From Anadara kagoshimensis (taxonomy: Eukaryota; Mollusca; Bivalvia; Arcoida; Arcidae), in contig CM037857.1 of assembly GCA_021292105.1 (NCBI GenBank), positions 37,677,114-37,741,113 of the forward strand: 64,000 nt of DNA. The letters are read 5' to 3'. The position numbers were made by a program, and so were the translations under genes. The notes under the pieces were generated by a model. That model worked only from the letters and a program-made list of their open reading frames with translations. It ran no database searches and was not told the origin of the DNA. Of this stretch, positions 34,510-45,043 are shown piece by piece. Numbering within the stretch: the first letter of the stretch is position 1; the number at the start of each line of letters is the position of its first letter.

Positions 34510-37500
34510 GGTATTACTATATCCCCCTCACCACTGGTGGCAGGGGAATAATTAAGATGTTGTTATTACCAGTTAACAAGGTACAGCTATTTTTTAAAAG
34601 TTGATATATATTTATTTTTTCTTAAGCTTGAAGCAGATGATTATGGAATGATTAGGTATGTGTTGAATGTAAACAAAACAGAACAGAAAGTCTACCCTCA
34701 TCATATAGGCTCCATAATTATAGATACCTTAAAAGATGCTGCAGTTAAAAATCTGAGTGCACCTGTTACCAAGGTTGTCATGTCAGTACCAGCTGAGTTT
34801 GATCAACTTCAGAGAAACTACACCAGAAAAGCTGCTAGCATGTCTGGTGAGTATTTCAAAAGAAAAGTTTTTAACAATGCTTGATTGAACCAGAATGATT
34901 CTCAATTAAAAAAAATTAAGAAGATAAAAGTTCTTCAACTTATTGGAGAATTTTTTCCTCTTGTCATCATCTAGGTTTGATTCACATAATAGCACAACCT
35001 ATTGTGAGAAGGGTTGTCCGTTTCACTGACCTAATAGGTACTGTAAACGTATTTATTTTCGTGGTGTATTAATTTTCGCCTATTTCACGGTCGTTTGTTT
35101 TGCTCGAAAATTAATACCAATTGAGAACTGTATATTATGTTTATTTTGTTATAGTACATATATAAAAAAACACGAAAATTTAACTATGTGGATATGCCTA
35201 AATTCCCTATACTGCGAAAATAAATACACACAAAATTTAATATGTTTACAGTAATTTTCTCTGGTCATTTTAATATCCTACACTATTTCTGATTTTTAAC
35301 TGATCACCTTGACATAAGTGGAATTCTGTTGACCGGATTGTAAACCATTATTACTTCACTTCAATCTTTAGATTAGCCATTATGACGTCATCAATGACTA
35401 CATTGGTGTTTTTGTAGCAAGTTGACAGAAAAATGTAGTCTTTCAAAATCATGCTTAGTTGTAAATGAAAAACAAAATATGTACATGGTATCAGAAATTT
35501 TTCTGGTCATTTTGGAAAAGGGAATTTTGGGATAAAATAGGGAAAATTGATAGACAAAAAAAATCAATATTTTTTGAAAAATAATAAAAGAAAATACTCT
35601 GATTTCCTCATTTAGACATATTGTTGCATTACTACTACATGTATATGTGCAAACGAGTTGCAACCCTTGTTTCAGACATGCATCATTATTATATTTGTAA
35701 ATGAAGGTTATTATAAAGATATACAAACTAAGCTAAAATATGGAGTATTTGTAACTTTTTCTTTAGTTTTCTCACCCTCTCTTTTAATGCGAAGTCAATC
35801 TGGGAATTGCTACCTTCGAAATTGGGGGAAAATGTATGTTATTTGGCATTGGGAATGGGTCCTTTTACCAGACCCTGAGCGTGGCCAGAAAAATCCCTAA
35901 TTTGGACTGTATTTTAATTCTTGTTCTGGTATATTAAAATGATGGCATCAAAAATTTAGAATTTCAATTGCATAGTTTTTTGTTCAATAATATTGTATTA
36001 TACAATTGAAGTGATTGCTTTGTATAACGAATGGTGGAACTGATGAATGCCTGAATTCTAAATAAATATTTCATATTTAATTATGATAATCTTTTAATTT
36101 GTAGGTTTGGATGTATTCCGTATCATAAATGAGCCAACAGCAGCTGCTCTTGCTTATGGACTTCACACTAAGCCGGGGCTACGAGTTGTATTAGTAGTTG
36201 ATCTCGGGGGAGGAACACTAGATGTATCCCTACTCAGAGTACAAGGGGGAATGTTCCTCACTCAGGCTATGGCAGGTACACAAAATATTTACAGTCAAAC
36301 CTGTCTAAAAGGGCCACCAAAGGGACCCACTAAAAGTGGCCTTTATATACAGGTTTAAATAATATAGATAAAGAATAATTGGGATACAATTCTACTGGCC
36401 TTTATAAGCAGGTCTCTCTTATATAGAGGTGGCCTTTAAGGCAGGTTGGACTATATTATGAAGTTGTGTCATACATTTTCAGGTCTAGAGTTTTTCATAC
36501 CCATTTGAAAACTTGATTTTTAATCAATCAATAAGAATCTTTATTAAAATGCATCATTATGGCCTAGTTGCACAGAGCATAATTAAACCCTATATGTCAC
36601 ATCATTTTAAATTCAACCTGAAAAGAGTTGAGGAATGGTGTTTAACATCTCAGTCAAGAGTATTTCACTTATATCGTGACATCAGCTATAAACGAAGGCA
36701 CGGAAAGTTTTGTCTGTGTGTTGCACTGATGCCATGCCTATGGTGACATGGGACAATTGTTTATTTTAAGTTCCCATCAGAAAGAACTGTGACTTTCATT
36801 TCGTAATGTCCAGTGCTTGGTGAAAAAAACAGTTACTATCCACTTTCAAGTCTTGAGTCAGACCAGGTTGGGGTTTGAACCAATGACCTTCCACTTATGG
36901 AGTAAGCATTCTACCAACTGAGCTATCGCAGTGCAGAAACTGTAATGTTCAGTGCAGAGTATTATCATCGTTTGGTAACTTATGGCGTATCAATGTCAAC
37001 AAAATGTTCCTTTAACTTAAACACTATTGTAATACTTGCATTCCAAAAAAGTAGACCCACATAAAAGAGCATGATCTAAATTTTACAAACACATTTCTGG
37101 TTATTACATGACTAAATTGTATAGATTTTTGGGTGATTATACAGTAAAATTTAATCTTTACTATTTCAGGTAATAATCGGTTAGGTGGACAGGATTTCAA
37201 TATGAGGTTGTTAGAATATTTAAAAGAAGACATAGAGAATCAGTTTAGGCAGAAACTAACAGATAAAGAAGATTTGCAGACTTTACGTCTGGCAGTTGAA
37301 GACGCAAAAATAAATTTAACCAACCAGTTTAGTACTGATCTTCATATACATTTACATTCACTAGGAAATAAAAATAGTTATAAAAGAACCATTACAAGAT
37401 CTGAGTTTGAAAAAATTAATATCGATCTATTCAAAAAAGTTTTAGAACCAATTAAAAAGTTCTGGAATCCGTGGAACTTCCAAAAGAAGAAGTGGACGAG

Positions 37501-37710
37501 ATTGTGTTAGTAGGAGGATCAACAAGAATCCCTATTGTTAGAAAACGCATACAGAAGTTTTTTGGCAAAGAATTAAATACTGCTATTGATCCAGAGTTGG
37601 CAGTGGCTACTGGTGTATCTATACAGGCAGGGATTATTGGTGGGATGTGGCCTCTTACTGTTAGCGCCGTAGAATTACCAACCAGTGTACAAAAAATACA
37701 TGTTAAGTAG
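29117..37710 (+). CDS. HSPA13: HSPA13 (STCH), ER-associated Hsp70-family ATPase, seven exons
   Basis: Exons by GT/AG sites and phase: 29,117-29,141; 30,331-30,420; 31,620-31,724; 32,766-32,910; 34,627-34,846; 36,105-36,275; 37,170-37,710 (about 432 aa). After an N-terminal hydrophobic anchor ([16 protein letters not shown]) come the Hsp70 nucleotide-binding motifs: IDLGTTYS (about residue 36), [26 protein letters not shown] and [10 protein letters not shown]. The chain ends SIQAGIIGG...ELP without a substrate-binding domain, as HSPA13 does. HSPA13 is a microsomal ATPase linked to ER protein import. Two single-base losses interrupt the frame: exon 3, after VSGKVDI (about 31,673, T run), and exon 7, after LEPIKK (about 37,454-37,459, A run). 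Sequence on both sides stays conserved. Either the assembly under-called homopolymers or the locus is newly broken; the former looks likelier. Introns carry many repeats. Confidence 0.93.
29609..29679 (-). repeat. SINE head fragment in HSPA13 intron 1
   Basis: The complement of CCACTACAGTAGCTCAGTGG and of GAGTTCGAACCCCACTTCGG gives the A and B boxes of the SINE. The body and tail are missing. Confidence 0.6.
29871..30293. mobile_element. hAT-like MITE relic in HSPA13 intron 1
   Basis: The left end reads TAGTAGAGATGGGATACCG with ACGGTATATACCATGGTATA. The right end, complemented, reads TAGTGGTGTGCAGTATTACC with GGTATACCG. Ends of the type TAGTGGTGTGC...ACCGGTAT are characteristic of animal hAT elements. 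No transposase; an exact 8-bp TSD was not resolved. Confidence 0.45.
31272..31520. mobile_element. MITE, family C, copy 2 (HSPA13 intron 2)
   Basis: TGGCCTCTGTTTCACAATCA on the left and the complement of AGGCCCCAGTTTCACAATTA on the right, with shared subterminal GGTAAGATTTTCTTTAAATT. Same family as 25,252-25,536. Confidence 0.7.
31791..31964. mobile_element. 174-bp mariner-type MITE with TA target duplication
   Basis: The ends CAGTAAAACA and TTGTTTTACTG (read inward as complements) are flanked by TA on both sides (31,789-31,790 and 31,965-31,966). Internal TATAACGAA and TATAACAAAG motifs occur. It lies in intron 3 of HSPA13, just after exon 3. Confidence 0.65.
32530..32645 (-). repeat. Partial V-SINE in HSPA13 intron 3
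   Basis: The complement of the SINE body: AGTGCACTCAGGGCAATGTG, then GGTTCTTTAATGTGTCATGC and GGTCTCTTCC. Neither head nor V domain remains. Confidence 0.5.
32953..33583. repeat. 41-bp tandem array, about 15 copies, in HSPA13 intron 4
   Basis: The unit is GACTGGTTTGGCTGAGCTTA plus GTTGGAAGAGCCCTCCTAAA(T). Units differ only by CTAAAT/CTGAAT/CTAAT variants and a few single changes. It starts 42 bases after the exon 4 donor. The core GGCTGAGCTTAGTTGGAAGA resembles a tRNA/SINE A box (GGCTCAGTTGGTAGAG). Near-identity shows recent expansion. Confidence 0.9.
33695..34550. repeat. Interspersed repeat family B, copy 2, with (CA)n inside
   Basis: It opens TTCAGAGAACACTATCCCCC and GGTGAACATCAGTGAATTCC. 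Diverged internal units carry TTTATAGTAACAGCAGCCAT, and the end is CACTGGTGGCAGGGGAATAA. A (CA)n run of about 22 units sits at 34,463-34,507. It ends some 75 bases before HSPA13 exon 5. Confidence 0.65.
35041..35251. mobile_element. 211-bp mariner-type MITE with TA target duplication (HSPA13 intron 5)
   Basis: CTGTAAACGTATTTATTTTC at the left pairs with the right end (CGAAAATAAATACACAC ... TGTTTACAG). TA flanks lie at 35,039-35,040 and 35,252-35,253. Non-coding. Confidence 0.7.
36285..36457. mobile_element. MITE, family D (AGTCAAACCTGTCTA TIRs), copy 1, HSPA13 intron 6
   Basis: AGTCAAACCTGTCTAAAAGG at the left mirrors AAGGCAGGTTGGACT at the right. Inside are repeated GGCCTTTATA and CAGGT motifs. 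A second copy in opposite orientation is at 47,570-47,762. It begins about 10 bases after the exon 6 donor. Confidence 0.65.
36624..36935 (-). repeat. Full-length V-SINE in HSPA13 intron 6
   Basis: Minus orientation. The V domain (complement of TTTAACATCTCAGTCAAGAG and CACTTATATCGTGACATCAG) comes first. The body follows, then a tRNA head with B box (complement of GGTTTGAACCAATGACCTTC) and A box at 36,915-36,935. Confidence 0.8.
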
Positions 37711-40700
37711 TTAGTATTAGGTATTATTATATGACCAATGATCTTGCCATCTTCCGATTGGCTAAAAATGCGTTAAGCAAGCCTGATAAACTGATATGTC
37801 CACCGCGCAATAACGCACACAATGTAATGTGACATAATGTGTAATGTCTACTGTGCAAAAATGCATGCAACGCTATGTGACGTAACATTGATAAGAAAAA
37901 ACCAAAAGATATTTCTAATGAAAAAAAATATTATGTTATGTTATTTTTGTAACACAGTTACAATTTCCCCAATATTTAATTGATAAAACTCAGTTTCACC
38001 ATATTTTCTTAAATATGCTTGTTGTGTTTGAATTATTTCATGTTCTATTTCTCTCTTTATCATTAAAGTATAAGTAAATTTGCTATTATCAGAGCCAATC
38101 TGTTTGTGACAGTGAAGTTACACTTTTTTCCAAAGAAAATCAAATAGAATAAAAATTGATAATATTCACTTACTTGTACTTCGTCGTAACAGAAAATCTG
38201 TGATTGTCTTAACGTATTTCTGTAGAAAGCGAAATGTTGGCACTATGGGGATTTTACATGGTTAAAATGACAGTTTTTACACCGGAAGTGATGGCCTTGG
38301 TGACATCTTATGTCATTTGGGCAACCGGCCATTTGCCTGATTTTTCAACATGTTAAATCCCCATAGCACCAAGGTTTTGCTCTGTGAAGAAATTTTATGC
38401 TAATCATGGATGCGCATACAGATTTACTGTTATGACTAGAATACATGTATTATCAATTTTTATCAACTTCACTGTCACAAACAGAGACCGGCTCTGACAG
38501 TAGTTTTGGACTAAAGATTTTGTAATTTAAAACATAATAATAAGATGATAAAAACCATTGGTCATGTAATAAAACAAATATTTACTTTCAATTCTGTAGA
38601 TATTAAGATTTATCAACTAAATGAAATATGATATTTACCTCAGCCTTCATCCTTGGAGAATATAATATTTTTTAGGTTGATAAATCTTTATGTCAACCTC
38701 ATCAAAAGTCAATATTGGTATAATATTACTTAGCAAGCAGGGTCTCTATGTCAATATATCAAAACTTGAAGCAAATCTTAGTGTGAGAAATCTTTCTCGG
38801 GGATGAAGCTATCAAGAGAAGTTGAAATAGCAATACATAACATAAATCTTTAAAACTTTTGGGGCCCAGGCAAATTTCCAGGGACCATGGGCTACTGGGT
38901 CCCTTTTAATCTCAACCCTGTGTCAGTTACCTTGATGATGGATAAGCAGTTTCTAACAGGCACTCTGATTTTCTCTTCAACCTCAGAACCTGAATATAAC
39001 TGATAAATCTTGACTGGAGTATAAAATATCATTCCAAATAACATTATCAGGACATTAAGTTTGCTAGTATATTATGAGTACATATACACTGCCATCCATA
39101 AATTATGATACATGTCTAAACTAGCAATTTATGGATGACGAGTATTTCAACACAGAATTATGTTTGGAGTAAATATTGGTCAAGTACAGGCTTTAAAGCA
39201 TTAATGTTACCCTTGAGGAAACTCTTTTGTTTTATTTTTAAATTTTAATAATTTTAAAAGCATTTTAAACTTTTTAAATTTTCAAATACACATATATATA
39301 CCAGACTGGTTAATTTGACAAATGGTACAATAAAACTCAACTCTGGACAAATTCACTATAAATGTGTTGAAACTTAAATTTGCAATTTATTTTGTTTTTT
39401 TCTTGTAAATTCATAGAAAATGTTTTTTTTTTCTGGATTTTAAAGTGTTTGTGAAGCTTTAAATACAGAAGTTTTATACACTGACATTCCATACAAGGTA
39501 GAGTACTGTACTTTTGGTCTCTTCTTCTCACTTAAACCAAGATAACACCTGTCTTATGGTAATATTAGATTTATATGCCAGTAACAGTGTGAGATGAAGA
39601 TATTTCAAACCAGGATGAATATTTTCTTGTCCAGACTGAGTTTCAACGCATTAGAAATATTAATGCGAGTTTGAGATATTTTAGTCTGTCTTGTACTGTT
39701 ACTGGTGTAGGGTTCTTTTTCTTACTCATTTAAAAAAAACAAGATTTGCATCAAATGTTTAATTTTTATACCATAATCTGTTTCTTCTTAAAATGAAATA
39801 GATTTTTGTTGAGGTTTTTGCATCAAAGTGTTATGACTTCATCAGTTTAGTATGTATGTTAGTGGTTGTTGTGTAATAGATGGGAAAAGTGATCCCACCC
39901 TAGGATGGGAAAGAGAAATCTCACATCAGAAAAGGTGTTTGTGGTTGACAATATAGACTTTGGACAGACTTGAGGTTTATAATATCTTCACTGTATAACT
40001 TGAGAGAAATTGTATATCATTAGTATGATAAGTATGTACAGGATTAGCCAGTCTTGTATATATACATGTACATGTAAATCAAAAACCTTTTGTTTGATGG
40101 TCTGTGATATTGTAATGTTCTTGTTTATACTGGTATTGTCTTGTTACATTTTTAATGTATTTTATAATTATGGCACATGTAATATCCCACCATTGAGATA
40201 ATTTAAATAGGGAAACAGTACATACAATGATCAACTAGGGGAACGGTACATACAACTGATAGTTATTTGTTCTTAGTAATTATAGTTGAAATATGAATCT
40301 ACATCTATTTACTGTTAGTTTTAAAGGTATATTAACCTTACCCACATTCCAATATACTGGTAACCTATATTTTATACATGTATTGAAAAGATGTTGATTT
40401 CTTTTAACATTAAACTTTCATATTGCAAGTAGTGCTGGATATGTCCATTTGTAATTATCCAGAGGTCTTAAGTTTTCAGATTAAAAAACAACCTTTGAGT
40501 TATGAAAGTGACATTGTGTATTTTGTTTATAAGTTAATTTATATAAGAAATATTGATGATTTGTTAAGTTTTAAACATTCTTTTTAAGCTTGCCAATACA
40601 AAACGACTAGAGACTACATTGTCTTTCACCACCTCTTATTTTTATGCCCCACCATTCAAGTGTTGTATGTTATGTTTTCTGATGGAATTATCCCAAAAAA

Positions 40701-40850
40701 ATATTTCATGTTTTTGGTAAAACCTCAATTTGTTTTGAACCCCTATATACATTTGGTCAAATTTCAATCCTTCATTCTTCAAAAAAAATTTTACATGATG
40801 TAATTATTTTACAATGTAAATTATAAAGCTATTTATTGTTGCAATAAAAT
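37711..40850 (+). other. Probable HSPA13 3' UTR / downstream region
   Basis: No ORF here looks coding. AATAAA at 40,843-40,848 (GCAATAAAATCTAG) is a candidate distal polyadenylation signal for HSPA13, which would imply a 3' UTR of about 3.1 kb. Nearer signals cannot be excluded. The region contains the fold-back element at 37,716-38,580 and two small hairpins (38,608-38,690, stems AAGATTTATCAAC; 39,090-39,140, stems CATCCATAAATT). Confidence 0.35.
37716..38580. mobile_element. Long inverted-repeat element just after the HSPA13 stop codon
   Basis: TATTATATGACCAATG at the left edge pairs with CATTGGTCATGTAATA at the right. Nearer the centre AGAGCCAATCTGTTTGTGAC (38,092-38,111) pairs with the complement at 38,478-38,500. 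TGGCACTATGGGGATTT pairs with AAATCCCCATAGCACCA. Three nested inverted blocks in order mark a decayed fold-back element of about 860 bp. No coding capacity. Confidence 0.55.
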
Positions 40851-41879
40851 CTAGTCATTGGTAAATATTTTGTCTAATTTATTTATTTTGCCATGCAGTT
40901 TATCATGTGATTTTCTTCAGTAGCTTCAAAAGCTCACATGATATACATCTTGTATTGATTGTTTCCGATTTGGTCCAAGAGAAATGTACAATTCCATTGG
41001 AAATGGAGTAATGGTGTTTTATGCCCTGTATAAGGCGAAAACGAACCGGTCTGTATTTTTGCATTGAGGACTATGAACTATTTTGTAATTGGGGACGACA
41101 AAACTTTTAACAAATCGTGCTACACTTTCACTACATCTACTATTGATTCAATACATAGTATGGCCAGGTAAACATTGTTCATAGAAATTATCTACTTCTT
41201 CAAAAATCCTACAAAACTAAGCAATGCTGGTAAGAGTTCCTTTTGTATCCCCACCCATTATATTCTATGTAAAAAGTTTGAAAAATTATTTTTCACAGAT
41301 ATGTTTAAAATGGCTTGAATCTGTCATTTTTTTTTAGACTTTTTTCAGTCAAAATTAAAAAGTAAATTTTTAGTGGAGGATACAAATGGAATTCTTTCCG
41401 CGATGCTTAATTGTTTAAGTTCTTTTGCAACATTTAGGTACATTTTGTTTAATATTTTGGTACTAGTATTTTTTTTTATTTCTTAAACATATTTGTATTG
41501 ATCACTACCGATGAGGACTTTTATTCCGTAACTGCCATCTAGTGCTTTAAAATTACAACAGGTTTACGAATTACAACTTGACTTAAACATTCGCGCATCG
41601 GTCTACCACGCGTTCATATTATCTGTTATTCATTTAAAATAGGGACGAAAGCGCAACAGGATGCAGTAAAAAGATTTTCTAGTTTTTACATCAATTTTAT
41701 ATTAAAAAAATCCCCCATATATTCTATGTACAATTGCCTTCCAGAAAAAACTTACAGCCCGTTTGACATTAAACAGTGAAATAACTATGTTTGAGCTTCC
41801 AATCTCCGTGGTCTGAATTCATGTCATCAGATTATAACCGCAAAACACCTAGTTCAACTACTTTATTTCTCATAAACCG
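40851..41879. other. Unassigned AT-rich stretch
   Basis: No gene and no clear repeat boundaries were found. Short similar phrases about tens of bases long (ATATTCTATGTA, TTTTTAGTGG) were not enough to define a family. Confidence 0.3.
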
Positions 41880-42129
41880 TTTTTACAGTGGTTCATTCCC
41901 ACTTAGCCAACATTTTGAAATTTTGTTCCTATAGGTAAGATTTTAAATGTTGGCTGAGTGGGAATTGGTGTTGGTTGATGGATTAGCAAAGACAATAGGT
42001 ATTAATTACAGGTGAGGGTAAAGTCTGTTTCAGAAAATTCAGAACACATTTTCAAATTCTGAATAAAATTATTCCTTAAAATTTATTATTAAATTATTTT
42101 ACATATTTTCAAATATATCTATAAAGTTT

Positions 42130-43697
42130 TTTAGCTCACCTGAGCCAAAGGCTCAGATGAGCTATTGCAATCTATCACCGTCCGTCGTCCGTCGTGCGTC
42201 GTGTGTAAACTTTACATTTTAATCTTCTCCTCCAAAACTACTGGGCCATATTTGATGAAACTTGGTGATTATCATGCCTGGGTAACAGCCTTTCAAAATT
42301 ATGTTCGGGGTTTGGCCACGCCCAACAAGATGGCCGCTGTTACTAAAAATAGCAAAAAGACAAAAAAATCTTCTTCTCTGAAACCAAAAGGTGCAGGCAA
42401 ATTTTGATTGGATATTTGGATTCAGCATACCTAGGAACATTAAAATTGTGTTTTTCATGAAAATTAGACGAAAAATAGGTTACGCGTTTTTTGTGTAAAA
42501 TTACGTAATGTTTAAAATGAGACATTTATTGTTATAACTTCATAACGGCTGAAGATAATTGTATGGAGTTTTCACTGTTGATCTTGTCTTGCAATTTCCT
42601 TCCAATTGATGTCAAGGTCAAAGGTCAAGGTCATGTCCCAGTTTTGATAAAAAATGCTATTTTTTTAACATTTCTTGTGATAATGGCGTAGGATTTTCAG
42701 TTATTTGTAGGTATTGACATGATGATCATTTTGATACATAGATCAGGGTCATGGGTTCAAAGGTCAAGGTCACAGATGTCCAAGAATACCAAAATAGTTA
42801 ATTATCTGCAAAACTATGAATTTTTTGTATAGGCATGTATATCAGAATATTGTAGGTAATGGCACAATGGTCATTTTGATATATGAATAAAGGTCATGGG
42901 TTCAAAGGTCAAGGTCACAGATGTAAACAAGTACTGAAATGGTTAATTATCTCAAAAACTATAAACTTTTTGCATAGGCATGTATATTAGAATATTGTAG
43001 GTATTGGCTTAACGATCATTTTGATATATGAATGAAGGTCATAGGTTCAAAGGTCAAGGTCATAGACACAAACGAATACTTAAATGGTTAATTATCTCAA
43101 AAACTATAAACTTTTTGTATAGGCATGTATATAGGAATATTGTAGGTATTGGCCTAATGATCATTTTGATATATGAATGAAGGTCATAGGTTCAAAGGTC
43201 AAGGTCATAGAATTGAACGAATACTTAAATGGTTAATTATCTCAAAAACTATAAACTTTTTGTATAGGCATGTATACTGGAATATTGTAGATATTGGCCT
43301 AACGATTATTTTGATATATGAATGAAGGTCATAGGTTCAAAGGTCAAGGTCATAGCTGCGAACGAATATTTAAATGGTTAATTATCTCAAAAACTATAAA
43401 CTTTTTGTATAGGCATGTATATTAGAATATTGTAGGTATTGGCCTAATGCACATTTTAATATACAGATGTTTTAGCTGTTTATAAATAATATATTGTAGC
43501 TAGACTTTAAATATGTTATATATAGCATACTTATATAATAATTATTATAATTAATTTGCAAAAATACTTGCATATTATTGGCCCTTACTGCTGAAAATTT
43601 TGATATTCTCTTTTATTAATGTCATTGACCATTGAACCTCTGCATAAGATATGTACTCTTCCTCAGGTGAGCGTTAAGGCCCATGGGCCTCTTGTTC
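42130..43697. repeat. AGCTCACCTGAGCC...GGCCCATGGGCCTC mollusc repeat with internal tandem units
   Basis: It starts TTAGCTCACCTGAGCCAAAG and ends CAGGTGAGCGTTAAGGCCCA followed by TGGGCCTCTTGTT. I know this end pair from many molluscan introns. After a unique 5' part (TCCGTCGTCCGTCGTGC, AAGATGGCCGCTGTTAC) five units of about 150 bp follow (about 42,700-43,440). Each holds GGTTCAAAGGTCAAGGTCA, ATGGTTAATTATCTC and ATAGGCATGTATAT. Non-coding. It lies inside the larger TIR element. Confidence 0.75.
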
Positions 43698-44130
43698 AAT
43701 TTGGTTTTATGCACATAAAATTAAGTTGACAAGTTTTCCAACATACAAACTGAAAGTTTTGGTAAATATGGCAAAGTAAATGTAGATAAGTAAAATAATA
43801 AGATTCAGCAATAGCCCCTGTATAAAAATAGAAACAAGAAATAAATCTTTAATTAATATTTATATTTTTGTTCATTTTTGTAAGTTGTATATAATATTTT
43901 GATCAGCATTTAGGAAAAATTGTTAAATACCATTGAAACAAAGCAGAAAATCCTTACAAATCTCTGATATTTATCCATGTTCGAATCACAATCCAGAAGC
44001 AAAGTACATGTAAAAACTTTGAAACTGAAGTTAGGAAATTACAAAGAATTTAAAATACACTGTACATGTCTCATTTTATTTATAACATGCGATCGGGCAA
44101 AATTATTATGTAACATTAAAGAACCTTTCT

Positions 44131-44137
<7 letters not shown>

Positions 44138-44169
<32 letters not shown>
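44138..44169. repeat. Poly-A run
   Basis: About 30 consecutive A followed by TAAATAAATAAA. A second A run of about 20 lies at 44,467-44,486. The interval between is rich in TTGGAAAAAATCC-like phrases. Confidence 0.85.
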
Positions 44170-44171
<2 letters not shown>

Positions 44172-45010
44172 AATAAATAAAAACAAAAATTAGCTAGTAT
44201 TTGAGAAATTTGAAGGTTTATTTTTATTAGATTTCAATAAATAATTAATTCCATATGCAAATATTTTTGGAAAAATCCAAAACCATTTACCAGTTAATAC
44301 TTACTTTGAGAAAAAATACAAAAAACCTTAAATTGGAAAAAAATTAAAATAATTTTAATTTGGGGAAAAATCTCAAATATTCTCCATTTTGGAAAAATAT
44401 GTTATTGGGAAAAAATTCCAATTGTAAAAAAAAATCCAAAATGTGCTCCGTTTTTGTAAAATTTTCCAAAAAAAAAAAAAAAAAAAATAAAGAAATAAAC
44501 ACACTGGAAAAAATCGTGAATATGCTCTATTTTGGAAAAAATATTCTAAAAATGTAATTTGATTAGGAAAAAAATTATTTATTTTTAAATACCTATTTAT
44601 TTCCTTATATAATTATAAACTGCAAATTTTAACATTAAAATATAATAGAATAAAAATGTTTCACGGATTAAATTATTGAAATACCCTGCACCACAAATCA
44701 ATTTTGCTGAAAAAGACTATAGCAAAAACTTTCCAGGTGAAATCTTAAATGTTTATTTAACCATGTTGGCTAAGTGGGAATAGGAAATTTTCAAAGGTTG
44801 GCTAAGTGGGAAGACACCTTTACAGTATAGAGAATATATACAACATTCACGTATAAACATATACAATGCATACGTGGAATACAAATTATGAGCTAACCGG
44901 GGGAACTGACAATAAACTTATTAGCTTATCTCAGGTTATCTTTAGGTCAGTAGACCTAGCTAGTTTAAATGATCATATTTAACACCGAGTATTAAACGGG
45001 TCAGCGGGAG

Positions 45011-45016
45011 TATAAA
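45011..45016 (+). promoter_or_regulatory. TATA-like box before the acyl-CoA synthetase-like gene
   Basis: TATAAA lies 28 bases before the start codon. If used, the 5' UTR would be very short, so it could equally be chance in AT-rich DNA. Confidence 0.25.
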
Positions 45017-45043
45017 TTCTATGAGGGTCGGTTTTGTCTTGAG

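Larger units (their letters stand above)
41880..44826. mobile_element. TIR element (TTCCCACTTAGCCAACAT ends) with nested insertion
   Basis: The left end (CAGTGGTTCATTCCCACTTA, GCCAACATTTTGAAATTTT, CCTAT) matches the complement of the right end (CTTCCCACTTAGCCAACC, TTTGAAAATTTCCTAT, then a second TTCCCACTTAGCCAACAT). The left end also holds the second motif inverted (41,948-41,967). The two ends are now 2.9 kb apart because other repeats lie between them. No transposase is visible. Confidence 0.5.

Noticed and set aside
42165-42407. 80-residue ORF with KKTKKSSSLKPK
   Set aside because: Part of the AGCTCACCTGAGCC repeat; not conserved as a gene and overlapped by a minus-strand frame of similar length.
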